The notes: generated from the sequence alone by a model not told the origin. Counted from the stretch's first letter, positions 32,834 to 40,921 are shown. The stretch is 64,000 nt of DNA from Burkholderiales bacterium (GCA_016703325.1 JADJCH010000002.1:1-64000); one strand, 5' to 3'. Program-made: numbers and translations.

Positions 32834-33769
32834 TCACCAGGCCGGCACCAGCTCGGCAAAACCGGTCGGGGCGCGGGACTCGTCCTCGAAGGTGACGATC
32901 TCCCAGGCACTGCGGTTGGCCAGCAGCGTGCGCACCAGCCGGTTGTTCAGCGCGTGCCCGCCGCGGAAGGAGCTGTACGCCGCCAGCAGCGGCTTGCCCG
33001 CCAGCGCCATGTCGCCGATGGCGTCCAGGATCTTGTGCTTCACGAACTCGTCGTCGTAGCGCAGCCCCTCCGCGTTCAGCACCCGGTAGTCGTCCACCAC
33101 GATGGCGTTGTCCATGCTGCCGCCCAGCGTCAGCCCGCGTGAACGCATCATCTCCACATCCTTGGTGAAGCCAAAGGTGCGCGCCCGCGCGATGTCGCGG
33201 CGGTACTGTCCGCTGCCCATGTCGAAGGCAAAACGCTGCCCGGTGGCGTCCAGCGCCGGGTGGCGGAACTCGATCTCGAAGCTCAGCTTGTAGCCGTGGT
33301 ACGGGTCCAGCCGGGCCCAGACCATGTTGGCCCCCTCGCCCTGGCGCACCTCCACCGGCTGCGTCACCTTGATGAAACGTTTGGGCGCGTTCTGCAGCTC
33401 GATGCCGGCGCTCTGCAGCAGGAACACGAAGGAGGCGGCCGAGCCGTCCAGGATGGGCACCTCGTCGGCCGTGATGTCGATGTAGAGGTTGTCCAGCCCC
33501 AGCCCGATGCAGGCCGACAGCAGGTGCTCCGTGGTCTGCACCTTCGGCGCCCCCGGGTCACCCCCGGCGGAGATGGTGGAGGCCATGCGCGTGTCCGTCA
33601 CCATGTCCGCCAACGCCGGAATGTCCACCGGCTGCGGCAGGTCGGTGCGGCGAAACACGATCCCCGTATCCGGCGCCGCCGGCCGCAACGTCAGCTCCAC
33701 CTTCTGGCCGCTGTGCAAACCGACACCGACTGCGCGGGTCAGCGACTTCAAGGTGCGCTGTTTGATCAT
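32834..33769 (-). CDS. lpxC: UDP-3-O-acyl-N-acetylglucosamine deacetylase
   Basis: Zinc enzyme of the committed step of lipid A synthesis. 311 residues. First zinc ligand His82 in QTTEHLLSA; the other two, in KHKILDAIGD near residue 242, are present, as is the catalytic-site FRGGHALNN near 267. Start MIKQRTLKS at 33769 matches the family; a longer upstream frame is not homologous. In many proteobacteria lpxC stands downstream of ftsZ in the division cluster; here it is 32 kb from ftsZ and on the opposite strand. Next gene downstream is the two-helix membrane protein. Confidence 0.97.
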   Translation of the reverse strand: MIKQRTLKSLTRAVGVGLHSGQKVELTLRPAAPDTGIVFRRTDLPQPVDIPALADMVTDTRMASTISAGGDPGAPKVQTTEHLLSACIGLGLDNLYIDITADEVPILDGSAASFVFLLQSAGIELQNAPKRFIKVTQPVEVRQGEGANMVWARLDPYHGYKLSFEIEFRHPALDATGQRFAFDMGSGQYRRDIARARTFGFTKDVEMMRSRGLTLGGSMDNAIVVDDYRVLNAEGLRYDDEFVKHKILDAIGDMALAGKPLLAAYSSFRGGHALNNRLVRTLLANRSAWEIVTFEDESRAPTGFAELVPAW

Positions 33770-33910
33770 GGGGTGGATTTTAGGTGGCGATGGGTGCGGA
33801 GCGTGCAGGATCACCGCTCCATTTGCCGTGCCTTCACCTGCCCGCCGAGGCGGCTCGCCGCGCGCGGAGCCCAGCGCCCTGTGCGCCGTACCTGCTCCGC
33901 TCGCTGATCT

Positions 33911-33959
33911 CCCCCGCGAGGTGGATGGACGGCGGCCCGTTGTGCATTTATGCTGGTTC
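33911..33959 (+). promoter_or_regulatory. Duplicated promoter block, copy 1, before brnT
   Basis: A block of about 49 bp (CCCCGCGAGGTGGATGGACG...TTTATGCTGGTTC) recurs almost unchanged at 34840-34888. It holds a plausible -10 (TTTATGCT) about 60 bp before brnT. The 245-bp gap between lpxC and brnT holds nothing else recognised. Confidence 0.6.
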
Positions 33960-34015
33960 CAGCAAGTCAGGCAAGCCAGCCTGATTTCCTGATATATTGC
34001 ATCTACATTTTGATT

Positions 34016-34288
34016 ATGATCACCTTCGACGAAGCCAAGCGCCAGGTGAACCTCGCCAAGCACGGCGTTGACATGGCGGCGCTGGCGGACTTCTTTGAAG
34101 GTGACCTGCTGACCCGCGAAGATGCCCGTGACGCCTATGGTGAGTTGCGCTTCCAGAGTGTTGGCTGGCACGCGGGAGACCTGCTGTTCGTCGTCTGGAC
34201 GCCCGGCGACGACGAATGGCCTCACATCATTTCGGCGCGAAAGGCTGAGAAACATGAGCGCGAAGCCTGGTCACGTTTCTGTCGATGA
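34016..34288 (+). CDS. brnT: BrnT-family ribonuclease toxin
   Basis: 90 residues. BrnT toxins are RelE-fold ribonucleases that inhibit translation. The sequence starts ITFDEAKRQVNLAKHGVDMA, the typical WDxxKxxxNxxKHGV-like opening, and ends with the SARKAEKHERE...F block near residue 75. Start ATG 34016. The following antitoxin gene overlaps the toxin end by 35 bp. As in the Brucella brnTA module, toxin precedes antitoxin and BrnA is expected to autorepress. Its promoter lies in the duplicated block upstream. Confidence 0.9.
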   Translation: MITFDEAKRQVNLAKHGVDMAALADFFEGDLLTREDARDAYGELRFQSVGWHAGDLLFVVWTPGDDEWPHIISARKAEKHEREAWSRFCR

Positions 34289-34529
34289 CGCCCCGGCGAC
34301 CCTGCCGGACGATTGGAGCGACGCCTTTGTCACCCATTCGGCCGATGAGCTGCGCCAAGCCGTTGCGGCCCGCCGCACCCGTGGGCCCAACAAGAACCCG
34401 ACCAAGGAGCAGGTCGCGGTGCGATACAGCCCAGAGGTTCTGGCCTACTTCCGTGCAACGGGGGCGGGCTGGCAAACCCGCATGGATGAGGTGCTGCGCG
34501 AGTACGTGTCGCAACACAAGGCCGCGTAG
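34254..34529 (+). CDS. brnA: BrnA-family antitoxin
   Basis: 91 residues from ATG 34254. The N-terminal 40 residues, rich in Asp/Ala, should wrap the toxin. The C-terminal half carries the ribbon-helix-helix segment KEQVAVRYSPEVLAYFRATG, then GWQTRMDEVLREYVSQH, which matches the BrnA family. It binds BrnT and represses the operon in known systems. Overlaps brnT, so coupled translation is expected. Directly followed by a PrlF-like remnant. Confidence 0.9.
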   Translation: MSAKPGHVSVDDAPATLPDDWSDAFVTHSADELRQAVAARRTRGPNKNPTKEQVAVRYSPEVLAYFRATGAGWQTRMDEVLREYVSQHKAA

Positions 34530-34772
34530 ATGCAGCCAAGCGTCGAAGCGGCCCCGAGCAACAACCCAGGGTCCGGACCCTTCCTGGATTTTCTGGCCCG
34601 AGATAGGGCCAACCACCCTGAACGCCTGCCGGGTCTTCCGCAGAACGTCCCAGAGCGGCTGTCTGCCAGACCGACTGGGCGCGGTTTGGGCCCAAGCGCA
34701 GGCGGAGGATCCGCGCCTGCCACAAGCCTCAACCGCCAGCCGGTGAACTTCGACGACATCCGGTTCAACTGA
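34530..34772 (+). pseudogene. Remnant resembling the C-terminus of a PrlF-type antitoxin
   Basis: An 80-codon frame starts on the base after the brnA stop. Its middle (GPFLDFLARDRANHPERLPG) resembles the C-terminal part of PrlF/SohA-type antitoxins, where a FLxFLxxDIxxHPERL-like block follows the DNA-binding AbrB-type domain. That N-terminal domain is absent, so this is probably a fragment. The last residues (NRQPVNFDDIRFN) oddly match the BoxB C-terminus seen at 44440. Translation and function are doubtful. Confidence 0.4.
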
Positions 34773-34839
34773 CGCTGAGCCTGGCCGGCTGAGGCTGGCC
34801 CCGGTAACCCATCACGGGCCGCCGTTCGTTCGCCTTGCT

Positions 34840-34888
34840 CCCCCGCAAGGTGGATGGACGGTGGCCCGTGGTGCATTTATGCTGGTTC
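34840..34888 (+). promoter_or_regulatory. Duplicated promoter block, copy 2
   Basis: Near-identical to the block at 33911-33959, including the TTTATGCTGGTTC segment. About 30 bp later AGGAGAGG and an ATG at 34917 follow, so this copy also looks like a working start region. It now leads only into a short frame and the DUF2971 gene. Confidence 0.6.
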
Positions 34889-34916
34889 TTGTAGATCAAG
34901 CAGGAGAGGCGCCAAC

Positions 34917-35063
34917 ATGACCCATGTCAATCTCACCGAGCAACTCGCCGGGGCACAGCGATGCTCGATGTTATCGAGCACATTGCCATTTTATTCAGAA
35001 GGCAGCCACGTTGGGCGTCTTGAAGGAATATCCGGTGTATATCTACCAGTTCATGCCGGCTGA
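34917..35063 (+). pseudogene. Short frame behind the duplicated promoter, probably a truncated gene
   Basis: A good ribosome-binding site (CAGGAGAGG) precedes ATG 34917, and the frame begins MTHVNLTEQLAGAQRC but runs only 48 codons, overlapping the start of the DUF2971 gene in another frame. The beginning looks like a small antitoxin-type protein; no family can be confirmed. A leader peptide or a truncated toxin-antitoxin gene are the alternatives. Confidence 0.3.
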
Positions 35064-35682
35064 ATATGCGATTGACAACCTACGAAAGCGGCGCCTCAAG
35101 GTCTCCCTCTTTGAAGACCTCAATGACCCCTTTGAGTTGCTCGGGGCGCGCCAAAGCGACACGGAGACAGCAGAGCAGTTCAAGGCGCTCAAAGCTGACT
35201 TGAATGCAAAGTCGATGATACTCTGCTTTAGTCGGAGTTGGGATAGCCCACTTATGTGGAGTCACTATGCTGACAAGCACCGCGGCATGTGCCTTGGCTT
35301 TAAAGTCGCTGACGGCTTCGCTGTGCCTGTCACTTATGCATCAAGTCGACTTGAATTGCAGGCTGAAAAGCAGCTCGCCAAGGTACCTGGAAATACGGAA
35401 TCTCTTTCCTTGAAGCTGATGACGACAAAGTTTTCCGGCTGGGAATACGAGAAGGAGGTTCGCAAGATTCTTGCCCCCTCTCAAACATACAAGGAACTGG
35501 GGCTCTACTTCTACGATTTTAGTGACGAGTTGCGGCCATATAAAGTTATCATTGGCCCCAGATGCATAGTTTCAGTAAATGAAGTTAAGTCGGCGCTACA
35601 CCCCCTTGACCGGAATGCCATCGTTATATGTTCTAGGCTTGCATTCAAAACATTTCGCGTCCTTCCTACGAGGAAAATATAG
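35035..35682 (+). CDS. DUF2971-domain protein
   Basis: 215 residues from GTG 35035 (AAGGA lies 8 bp upstream); an in-frame ATG at 34924 would add 37 residues of no family character. The opening VYIYQFMPAEYAIDNLRKRR, then LFEDLNDPFELL, and later CFSRSWDSPLMWSHYADKHR and GWEYEKEVRKI are the ordered blocks of DUF2971. The family is widespread in accessory and defence regions; its biochemical role is unknown. Lower GC content than the chromosome points to horizontal transfer. Confidence 0.8.
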   Translation: MYIYQFMPAEYAIDNLRKRRLKVSLFEDLNDPFELLGARQSDTETAEQFKALKADLNAKSMILCFSRSWDSPLMWSHYADKHRGMCLGFKVADGFAVPVTYASSRLELQAEKQLAKVPGNTESLSLKLMTTKFSGWEYEKEVRKILAPSQTYKELGLYFYDFSDELRPYKVIIGPRCIVSVNEVKSALHPLDRNAIVICSRLAFKTFRVLPTRKI

Positions 35683-35794
35683 TCGCACCTGAAAAATTCT
35701 CAGCGAAGACGGCGGTTTAAAAAGTCGAGCTGCAACACCCGCATGAGCCATTTTGATGCGACGAATTACATTGGTCACTTAAATAGAGGACAAC

Positions 35795-36361
35795 ATGCGA
35801 TCCATTTTCTCAATTGCAGCAATCGCCCTTCTGGCAGGCTGCGCGACTCCATATCAGCCGAGTGGCCTTTCCGGGGGATTCTCTGAGACGCAACTTGACG
35901 CAAATGTCTTCAGGGTCTCATTTCGGGGCAATGGATACACGGGCCAGGAGCGCGCCCAAGAGATGGCTCTGCTTCGTAGTGCCGAGTTGACCCTTAGCAA
36001 CGGGTTCTCGTATTTCGTGATCGTTGAGGATTCCTCTCGGACGGAATACTCTTCCGTCGTTACCCCGACCCAATATCAAACAACAGGTACCCTCTCGACA
36101 TACGGGAATACGTCGTATCTCAATGCACAGACCCGCACGACCGGTGGTCAGACTTTTGTTATCGCGAGCCCCAGCGTGTCAAACACAATTGTCTGCTTCG
36201 GTGATAGACCGAAGAATTATTCACTCGTTTACGACGCACAGTTCGTCTATAGCTCACTTGCTCAGAAATATGGGCTGGTCAAGGTAGGGCGGCAGACAGC
36301 GAACGACGATTGCACTGCTGACCAACGTGTCTTGGTCGGAGCACGTTGGCTTTGTCGATAG
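35795..36361 (+). CDS. Lipoprotein of the CC0125/CC1285 type
   Basis: 188 residues. Signal peptide MRSIFSIAAIALLAGC with lipobox LAGC, so Cys16 should be lipidated. The mature part begins CATPYQPSGLSGGFSETQLD and contains FRVSFRGNGYTGQERAQEMA near residue 50, the block that marks this family of small proteobacterial lipoproteins; the function is unknown. A further Cys pair may form a disulfide. Moderately low GC content. Stands alone, 112 bp after the DUF2971 gene. Confidence 0.8.
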   Translation: MRSIFSIAAIALLAGCATPYQPSGLSGGFSETQLDANVFRVSFRGNGYTGQERAQEMALLRSAELTLSNGFSYFVIVEDSSRTEYSSVVTPTQYQTTGTLSTYGNTSYLNAQTRTTGGQTFVIASPSVSNTIVCFGDRPKNYSLVYDAQFVYSSLAQKYGLVKVGRQTANDDCTADQRVLVGARWLCR

Positions 36362-36525
36362 GTCAGTGAAGCAATCGACCCGATCCTGCCGCAAATTGTC
36401 CCGAAGAAACACTTTGAACTGCCCCGAGGGCGTAATGGTCAGGTCCGCGTTGCTCCGCAGATGCCGGCCGGTGAGAACTTGGCCGATGGTCAGGGCGTAA
36501 AGGGTCGGCTCTTGTCTTTTGCCAT

Positions 36526-36927
36526 TCAAGACCCACAAACCACGCAACGCATCCCCAAATGGGTTTCAAAGGGATCGAAATCCCGGTCGGCGTGCAGCAG
36601 CTCCAAGCCATCGACGATGCAGCGCGTCGCGATGACGGTGTCGATGGTCTTGCGAACGGTGATGCCTTTGGCCCGAAGGGCGCGAAAGTTCTCAGCCGCC
36701 GCTGCGGCCACGGCCGGTCCGCCCAGGGTCACGAAGGTGAGGGTGCCCAGCAGTTCGCGGACCTGATCGAACTGACGCTGGGTCGGGCAGCCTTGCAGCA
36801 CTTCGGTGAGGATCAGGTCGCCAATGGCCAGTGGCGTACTTCCGAGCAAGGCATCGAGTTTTTCGGCTTGAGGTGTGCGCCGGCCGCGCAGGTAGTCGAT
36901 CCAGACGCTGGAGTCGACCAAGATCAT
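36526..36927 (-). CDS. vapC: VapC-type PIN-domain toxin
   Basis: 133 residues, a Mg-dependent ribonuclease of type II toxin-antitoxin systems. Acidic PIN residues are in place: Asp5 in ILVDSSVWIDYL, Glu42 in ILTEVLQGCP, Asp near 96 in RKTIDTVIATRC, and the late HADRDFDPF. The last residues after GMRCV are ordinary for the family. The vapB stop overlaps its start by four bases, so the two are translationally coupled. Confidence 0.92.
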   Translation of the reverse strand: MILVDSSVWIDYLRGRRTPQAEKLDALLGSTPLAIGDLILTEVLQGCPTQRQFDQVRELLGTLTFVTLGGPAVAAAAAENFRALRAKGITVRKTIDTVIATRCIVDGLELLHADRDFDPFETHLGMRCVVCGS

Positions 36928-37124
36928 TTTGGCGCGTCCGTGCGCATGGCCTCAAGGTCGCCTGTCCATTGAACGGCTCCGCGCAGCTGCCGGATGGCGG
37001 CCTGGCGGTTCAATTGCAGCAGGGTTTTCAGGCCCAGCTCCACCGCCTCGCGCTTGGTGCGGGCACCGGTCACCTTGAGCGCCTCGCTCATCAGCTTTTC
37101 GTCGACCGCGATGTGGGAGCGCAT
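36924..37124 (-). CDS. vapB: VapB-type antitoxin
   Basis: 66 residues from ATG 37124 (MRSHIAVDEKLMSEALKVTG), with the block TKREAVELGLKTLLQLNRQ that marks VapB proteins of the DUF2191 group; the C-terminal tail IRQLRGAVQWTGDLEAMRTD neutralises VapC. A GAGGT/ACCTC inverted repeat at 37135-37152, just upstream of the start, is a candidate site for autorepression. A decayed second copy of this gene lies near 38930-39080. Confidence 0.9.
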   Translation of the reverse strand: MRSHIAVDEKLMSEALKVTGARTKREAVELGLKTLLQLNRQAAIRQLRGAVQWTGDLEAMRTDAPK

Positions 37125-37266
37125 GGTGATTTGTGAGGTTCGAAAGGACCTCCACATCTTACCGAGGTCACTCACGGCCAGTTGACCCAGATCAGCGCTC
37201 CCTTCACCAGCGCTTGCAATCCCCAACAACCGGCTCACTGTCATAACAGGACTTCCAGGAGCAGTT

Positions 37267-37777
37267 ATGACGACGAAGCCGATCCCCACCAACTTCCAAC
37301 TCAAGACCCGTCTGCTGCGCATCGGCGCGGTCACCCTCACGGCGGTGGCGGCGCTGCTGGCGGCGGGGCCTGCGGTGGCGGATTCCATGAGTTGGACCAG
37401 CACGAGTTACATCGTTTCGCAGGACCGCACGACCGGGCAGTTCCAGCGCCGCGGGGTGGCGATGTTTGCTGGCGGTGAGGTGGCGACGTTCACCCTGGCC
37501 GGGCAGGTCACCTCCTTCGACCCCAAGGTGCTGACCTACAACGTCAAGATCGTCTACACCTTCGAGGACGGCTCCACGCTGCAGCAGGAAGGCAGCGGGC
37601 GCAATGAGGTGACCACGCCGCCGCGCAGCACACAGCAGGGCAGCGGTCGGCTGGTGGGGGGCACTGGGCCGGTTCGAGGGCGTCAGCGGCACGACCGTGT
37701 CCACGGGCCGGGCGCTGAGCGAATGGGATGCCATCAACCAGTTCAAGGCGGAGTACAGCCTGCCGCCGAAGAAGTGA
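37267..37777 (+). CDS. Secreted protein of unknown function, frameshifted
   Basis: About 169 residues. Signal peptide TRLLRIGAVTLTAVAALLAA with cleavage after AVADS. The mature part is strand-rich (YIVSQDRTTGQFQRRG, LTYNVKIVYTFEDGSTLQQE). The frame changes at a G6 tract near 37655-37662. After the change, GRFEGVSGTTVSTGRALS and WDAINQFKAEYSLPPKK end the protein at 37777. G6 suggests slippage or a sequence error. CAGGAG precedes ATG 37267. No family recognised. The next gene follows within five bases. Confidence 0.6.
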
Positions 37778-37781
37778 GGCG

Positions 37782-38669
37782 GTGACGCTGGCGATGCGGC
37801 AGCTGGAAACGGCGCGCGGCCCGTTTGCGGTCGAGGATTTCGGCGGCGGCGGGCCGGACCTGCTGCTGGTGCATGGCACCGGCCACAACCTGGCGGTGTG
37901 GGCACCGCTGGCCGAGTGCCTGCGCGGGCAGTTCCGCGTCGCCGCCTTCGACCTGCGCGGGCACGGCCAGACGCCGCAGGATTCCAGCGACCCGGAGCAG
38001 TACTGGCGCGACATCGGCGCGGTGTGCGCCGCGCTGGGCCTGCGGCGGCCCTGGTTGTTGGGCCATTCGACCGGCGGCTATGCGGTGACGGCCTTCGCGG
38101 CCGATGGTGGGGACTGTGCCGGCATCGTCGCGCTGGACGGCTTCGTGCTCGACCCCCGTCAGACGCCCGAGGAGCGCCAGGCCTGGCACCTGCCGCGTGA
38201 GCAGCTCTGGGACCTGTTCCGCTACGGCTGGCGGGCGACACCGGCGGAGGTGGAAGCCTATGTGGCGCAGGTCATCGCCCAGGCGCCGGGCGACTGGCTG
38301 AACGCGGGCGTGCCGGCCGCTCAGGTGGAGGCGTTCACGCGCCGAGCCTTCCTGGCCCAGCCGGACGGCCGGCTGCTGCGCCGCCCGACGATGGAAGAGA
38401 TCGCGGTGGTGAGCCGGCCCGATCCGGATGCGCCCATCCACCCCGCGGTGGATCTCTACGATCGGCTGACGCGGCCGGCCGGCTTCCTGCTGGCCACCCG
38501 GGGGTTGTATGCCACGCGCCGGGCGGCGCTGGAGGCGGTGGTGGCGCGCCGCCCCAACCGACGCCTGCGGTTGCTGGACGCCAACCACAACCTCCACCTG
38601 CAGCAGCCCCAGGCGGTGGCGGAGTTCATGATCGGGATGCTGGACGGCATCCCGGCCGGCGCGGCCTGA
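37782..38669 (+). CDS. Alpha/beta-hydrolase
   Basis: About 295 residues. Oxyanion block LLVHGTGHNLAVW near residue 30, nucleophile elbow GHSTGG near 88 (Ser of the triad), a likely acid in the late strands and the catalytic His in DANHNLHLQQP near 270. GTG 37782 with GAGG just upstream, or ATG 37794, could start it. Substrate unknown: esterase, lactonase or C-C hydrolase are possible. Adjacent to the frameshifted secreted-protein gene and co-directional, so likely co-transcribed. Confidence 0.82.
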   Translation: MTLAMRQLETARGPFAVEDFGGGGPDLLLVHGTGHNLAVWAPLAECLRGQFRVAAFDLRGHGQTPQDSSDPEQYWRDIGAVCAALGLRRPWLLGHSTGGYAVTAFAADGGDCAGIVALDGFVLDPRQTPEERQAWHLPREQLWDLFRYGWRATPAEVEAYVAQVIAQAPGDWLNAGVPAAQVEAFTRRAFLAQPDGRLLRRPTMEEIAVVSRPDPDAPIHPAVDLYDRLTRPAGFLLATRGLYATRRAALEAVVARRPNRRLRLLDANHNLHLQQPQAVAEFMIGMLDGIPAGAA

Positions 38670-38710
38670 CCCTGGCCTCCCACCGGAGGCATTCACCAGG
38701 AGCCCACGAC

Positions 38711-38875
38711 ATACGCGGACATCGCCTCATCGGCCCGTTGATCCTGATCCTGCTGGGAACGCTGTTCCTGCTGCAGAACCTGGGCTGGCTGCCCAACCTG
38801 GGCCCGCTGCTGGCCCGCTGGTGGCCGCTGATCCTGATCGCCGTCGGGGTGTCGATGCTGCTGCGGCGGCGTTGA
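38711..38875 (+). CDS. LiaI/LiaF-type two-helix membrane protein, apparent ATA start
   Basis: 54 residues: RGHRLIGPLILILLGTLFLL, QNLGWLPNLGPLLARWWP, and a second helix LILIAVGVSMLLRRR. This is the small LiaI-LiaF-like membrane domain (often named DUF5668). GGAG stands 8 bp before position 38711, where the homology starts, but the codon there is ATA rather than ATG. No alternative start keeps the protein intact. Either an ATA start or a one-base error. Confidence 0.6.
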   Translation: MRGHRLIGPLILILLGTLFLLQNLGWLPNLGPLLARWWPLILIAVGVSMLLRRR

Positions 38876-38929
38876 GTGCGGCGTTTCGGCCGGCAGCCAC
38901 TCAACGGATTGATTGCGGCAGATCGCCCC

Positions 38930-39080
38930 CGGGTGCTTTCGGCGCGTCCGTGCGCAGGGCGTCGAGATCGCCGCTCCATTGAACCGAGCCGCGCAGCTGC
39001 CGGATGGCGGCCTGGCGGCTCAGTTGAAGCCAGCGTCTTCAGGCCCAACTCCACCACCTCACGCTGGGCGTGGGCGCCTT
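38930..39080 (-). pseudogene. Decayed vapB-like antitoxin
   Basis: DNA closely resembles 36930-37070 of the intact vapB gene (shared GGCGCGTCCGTGCGCA and GCAGCTGCCGGATGGCGG). One-base changes split the frame: fragments VVELGLKTL and GSMER remain. No vapC follows. Gene remnant from duplication or a second module. Confidence 0.65.
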
Positions 39081-39133
39081 CGTCCATGGCGTGCACGGCC
39101 AGGGCGCGGATGCCGATGACATCCTCATCAGTT

Positions 39134-39382
39134 TCAGGGGTCAAGTCTCGCCTCTTGTCCATCACCGACCCCCGCCGCCTTGTCCAGCAAAGCCAGACCT
39201 CTCGCTTCCCGCCCCGCCCCGCGGGCAGCGCGCAACTGGAAGCGGGTTTCGGCGTCGAACTCGGCCAGCATCAGGGTGGTCATTTCGTCGAGCATGCGAT
39301 TGATCGTCGTGCCGCGGCGCTTCGCCAGGTCGCGCAGGCGTTGGTGCTTGTCGTCGGGGACACGAAGGGTCAGTGCGGCCAT
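39134..39382 (-). CDS. Ribbon-helix-helix antitoxin-like protein
   Basis: 82 residues. LTLRVPDDKHQRLRDLAKRR and TTINRMLDEMTTLML form a ribbon-helix-helix domain of CopG/Arc type; the tail is Ala/Arg/Gly-rich. It overlaps the 3' end of the PIN-domain gene by 13 bp, an order (toxin, then antitoxin) opposite to most pairs. Probably DNA-binding and regulatory for the pair. Confidence 0.72.
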   Translation of the reverse strand: MAALTLRVPDDKHQRLRDLAKRRGTTINRMLDEMTTLMLAEFDAETRFQLRAARGAGREARGLALLDKAAGVGDGQEARLDP

Positions 39383-39804
39383 GATTCGATCTCCTGCAGG
39401 AAAGTGACGGGGTCGCAGACGGTCAGGTTCGGGAACCGCAGTTCTCCGCGAGACAGGTCGCGCAGGTTGCGTGTGACCACGAAGTCCGCCGATGCCGCGA
39501 CGGCCAGCTCGATGAGGTGGTTGTCGCCTTCATCCGGCAGGTTCGGGCGCCACCCGTAGTAGACGCGTCCAGGTGCATCGGGCCAGGAGGATGTCCAGCA
39601 ACTCGCTGCGCTCGTCGGGCGACAGCGGTGATGCCTCCGCCCAGGCGATGCGCCCGAACAGGCCTTCGTACTCGGCAAGGAGCGCCGCACCGATCACCGG
39701 CTGAACCCGCCCCTGCAGGCAGGCGCGGACAACGCTGTTCGAGGACCGCTGCCAAGGCAGGCGGACACCAGGACGTTGGTATCGATGACAGCGCGCGGAA
39801 TCAC
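39370..39804 (-). pseudogene. PIN-domain toxin (COG1569 type), frame broken twice
   Basis: From GTG 39804 the reading VIPRAVIDTNVLVSACLGSG is the usual start of these PIN toxins. The frame changes near 39745 (then NSVVRACLQGRVQPVIGAAL) and again near 39565 (then YYGWRPNLPDEGDNHLIELA, ASADFVVTRNLRDLSRG). All acidic PIN residues survive (Asp in VIDTN, Asp in DEGDNH, Asp in ADFVVT). Both breaks need only one base, so it could be intact in reality. Confidence 0.6.
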
Positions 39805-39934
39805 GCCGACAAGGTAGCATATTTGCCACCACTGCGTTCAACTCACCCACAAGCCGCCCAGTGAGGCGTTGACCTCCCAGACCCACGCGATCAAGTGCTA
39901 CGCTGACTTGTGTTGACCGAATTCGGAGCTGCCG

Positions 39935-40280
39935 ATGGCTGCCAATGTGAACTTCACGGCTTCTGTGGATCGTGACCTGCTCCAGCGCCAAGGTGATCGC
40001 GGCCAAGTTGACACCTCCGGTCAATGCGCTGCTCAATGCCGAGCTCCGCTACCTGGTCGAGACCTTCGAGGTTGCCGAGGTGGCGGGCTATCAGAACTAC
40101 TGGATGCTGCTCGATTTCTCACTCGGCCGGATCGACGACCATGCGGCACTGAACGCGCTGGGCATTGACAACGCGGAAGAACTGTTTCTGCTGATGGCGC
40201 AGGCGCGTTTGCCGATGCCGCGTCTTTCGGAAGCGATGACCCAAGGCATGGTTGAGGGCTTGAACGCCGCCGTCCCTGAG
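39935..40280 (+). pseudogene. Antitoxin-like gene, frameshifted
   Basis: ATG 39935 begins MAANVNFTASVDRDLLQR in one frame; after a shift near 39980 the rest follows in another frame: AKVIAAKLTPPVNALLNAEL, then YLVETFEVAEVAGYQNYWML and ALGIDNAEELFLLMAQARLP. This is the plan of ribbon-helix-helix antitoxins with an acidic C-terminal extension. A normal stop near 40280 is also lost to a frame change. The 250 bp that follow, to 40557, hold no supported gene. Confidence 0.5.
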
Positions 40281-40557
40281 CGGGGTGTTCGGGAGCGTGC
40301 GCGGAAGGGTGCTCGTGGCTTACTTCGCTGGCCACCAGGCAGCAGAAGCCGACGTGACCACCTCTCCGGCCAGACAGACTTGCGACGCCGCTGGGATCAT
40401 CTGCTGGCTGGACCGGGCGAACCACGTCCAGCCCGCAGCATCGCCGATGACAACCCGCAGCCGCGCGGGTACCCTGTCTGGACAGGCCCGAACCCGACAG
40501 CTGTTGGGCACACCCCGACGGCGGGCCTGGATTCCCCTGGACGGAGAGGGACACACC

Positions 40558-40887
40558 ATGGCCATCCTGCATGCCATCCCCGGTCAACCTGTGGACGTGT
40601 CGCCGCTGGGCGCGCGGCTGGAGCGGGGCCAGTCGGTGGCGCTGTTCAAGTCGCGCGATCTGGAGGTGATGCGGGTGGTGCTGGCGCCCGGCAAGTCGTT
40701 GCCGGCGCACAAGCTGCCGGGCGACCTCACTCTGCACTGCCTGGAAGGGCGGCTGGAGATCGGCGTGCAGGGGCAGCGCACCGAGCTGCTGCCCGGTGAG
40801 CTGGTCTATCTGCCCGGCGGGGTGGTGCACGAGGTGACGGCGGTGGAGCCGTCGTCCGCGCTGGTGACCATCGCATTGCACGCCTGA
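40558..40887 (+). CDS. Cupin-domain protein
   Basis: 109 residues, a single small beta-barrel: VMRVVLAPGKSLPAHKLPGD carries the first cupin motif with His, and LPGELVYLPGGVVHEVTAVE the second. The Gx5HxHx3-4E pattern is incomplete (one His in motif 1), so metal binding is uncertain. Function unknown; relatives often bind small acids or sugars. GGAGAGG precedes ATG 40558. It stands upstream of the box operators but probably ends before them. Confidence 0.8.
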   Translation: MAILHAIPGQPVDVSPLGARLERGQSVALFKSRDLEVMRVVLAPGKSLPAHKLPGDLTLHCLEGRLEIGVQGQRTELLPGELVYLPGGVVHEVTAVEPSSALVTIALHA

Positions 40888-40921
40888 CCCGCCCAATTGC
40901 GTCACGCCACGCTGCGCAGAA

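Noticed and set aside
36362..36525. Minus-strand frame behind vapC beginning MRGLWVLNGKRQEPTLYA
   Set aside because: Short, starts inside vapC and runs into the antisense of the lipoprotein gene; no family pattern.
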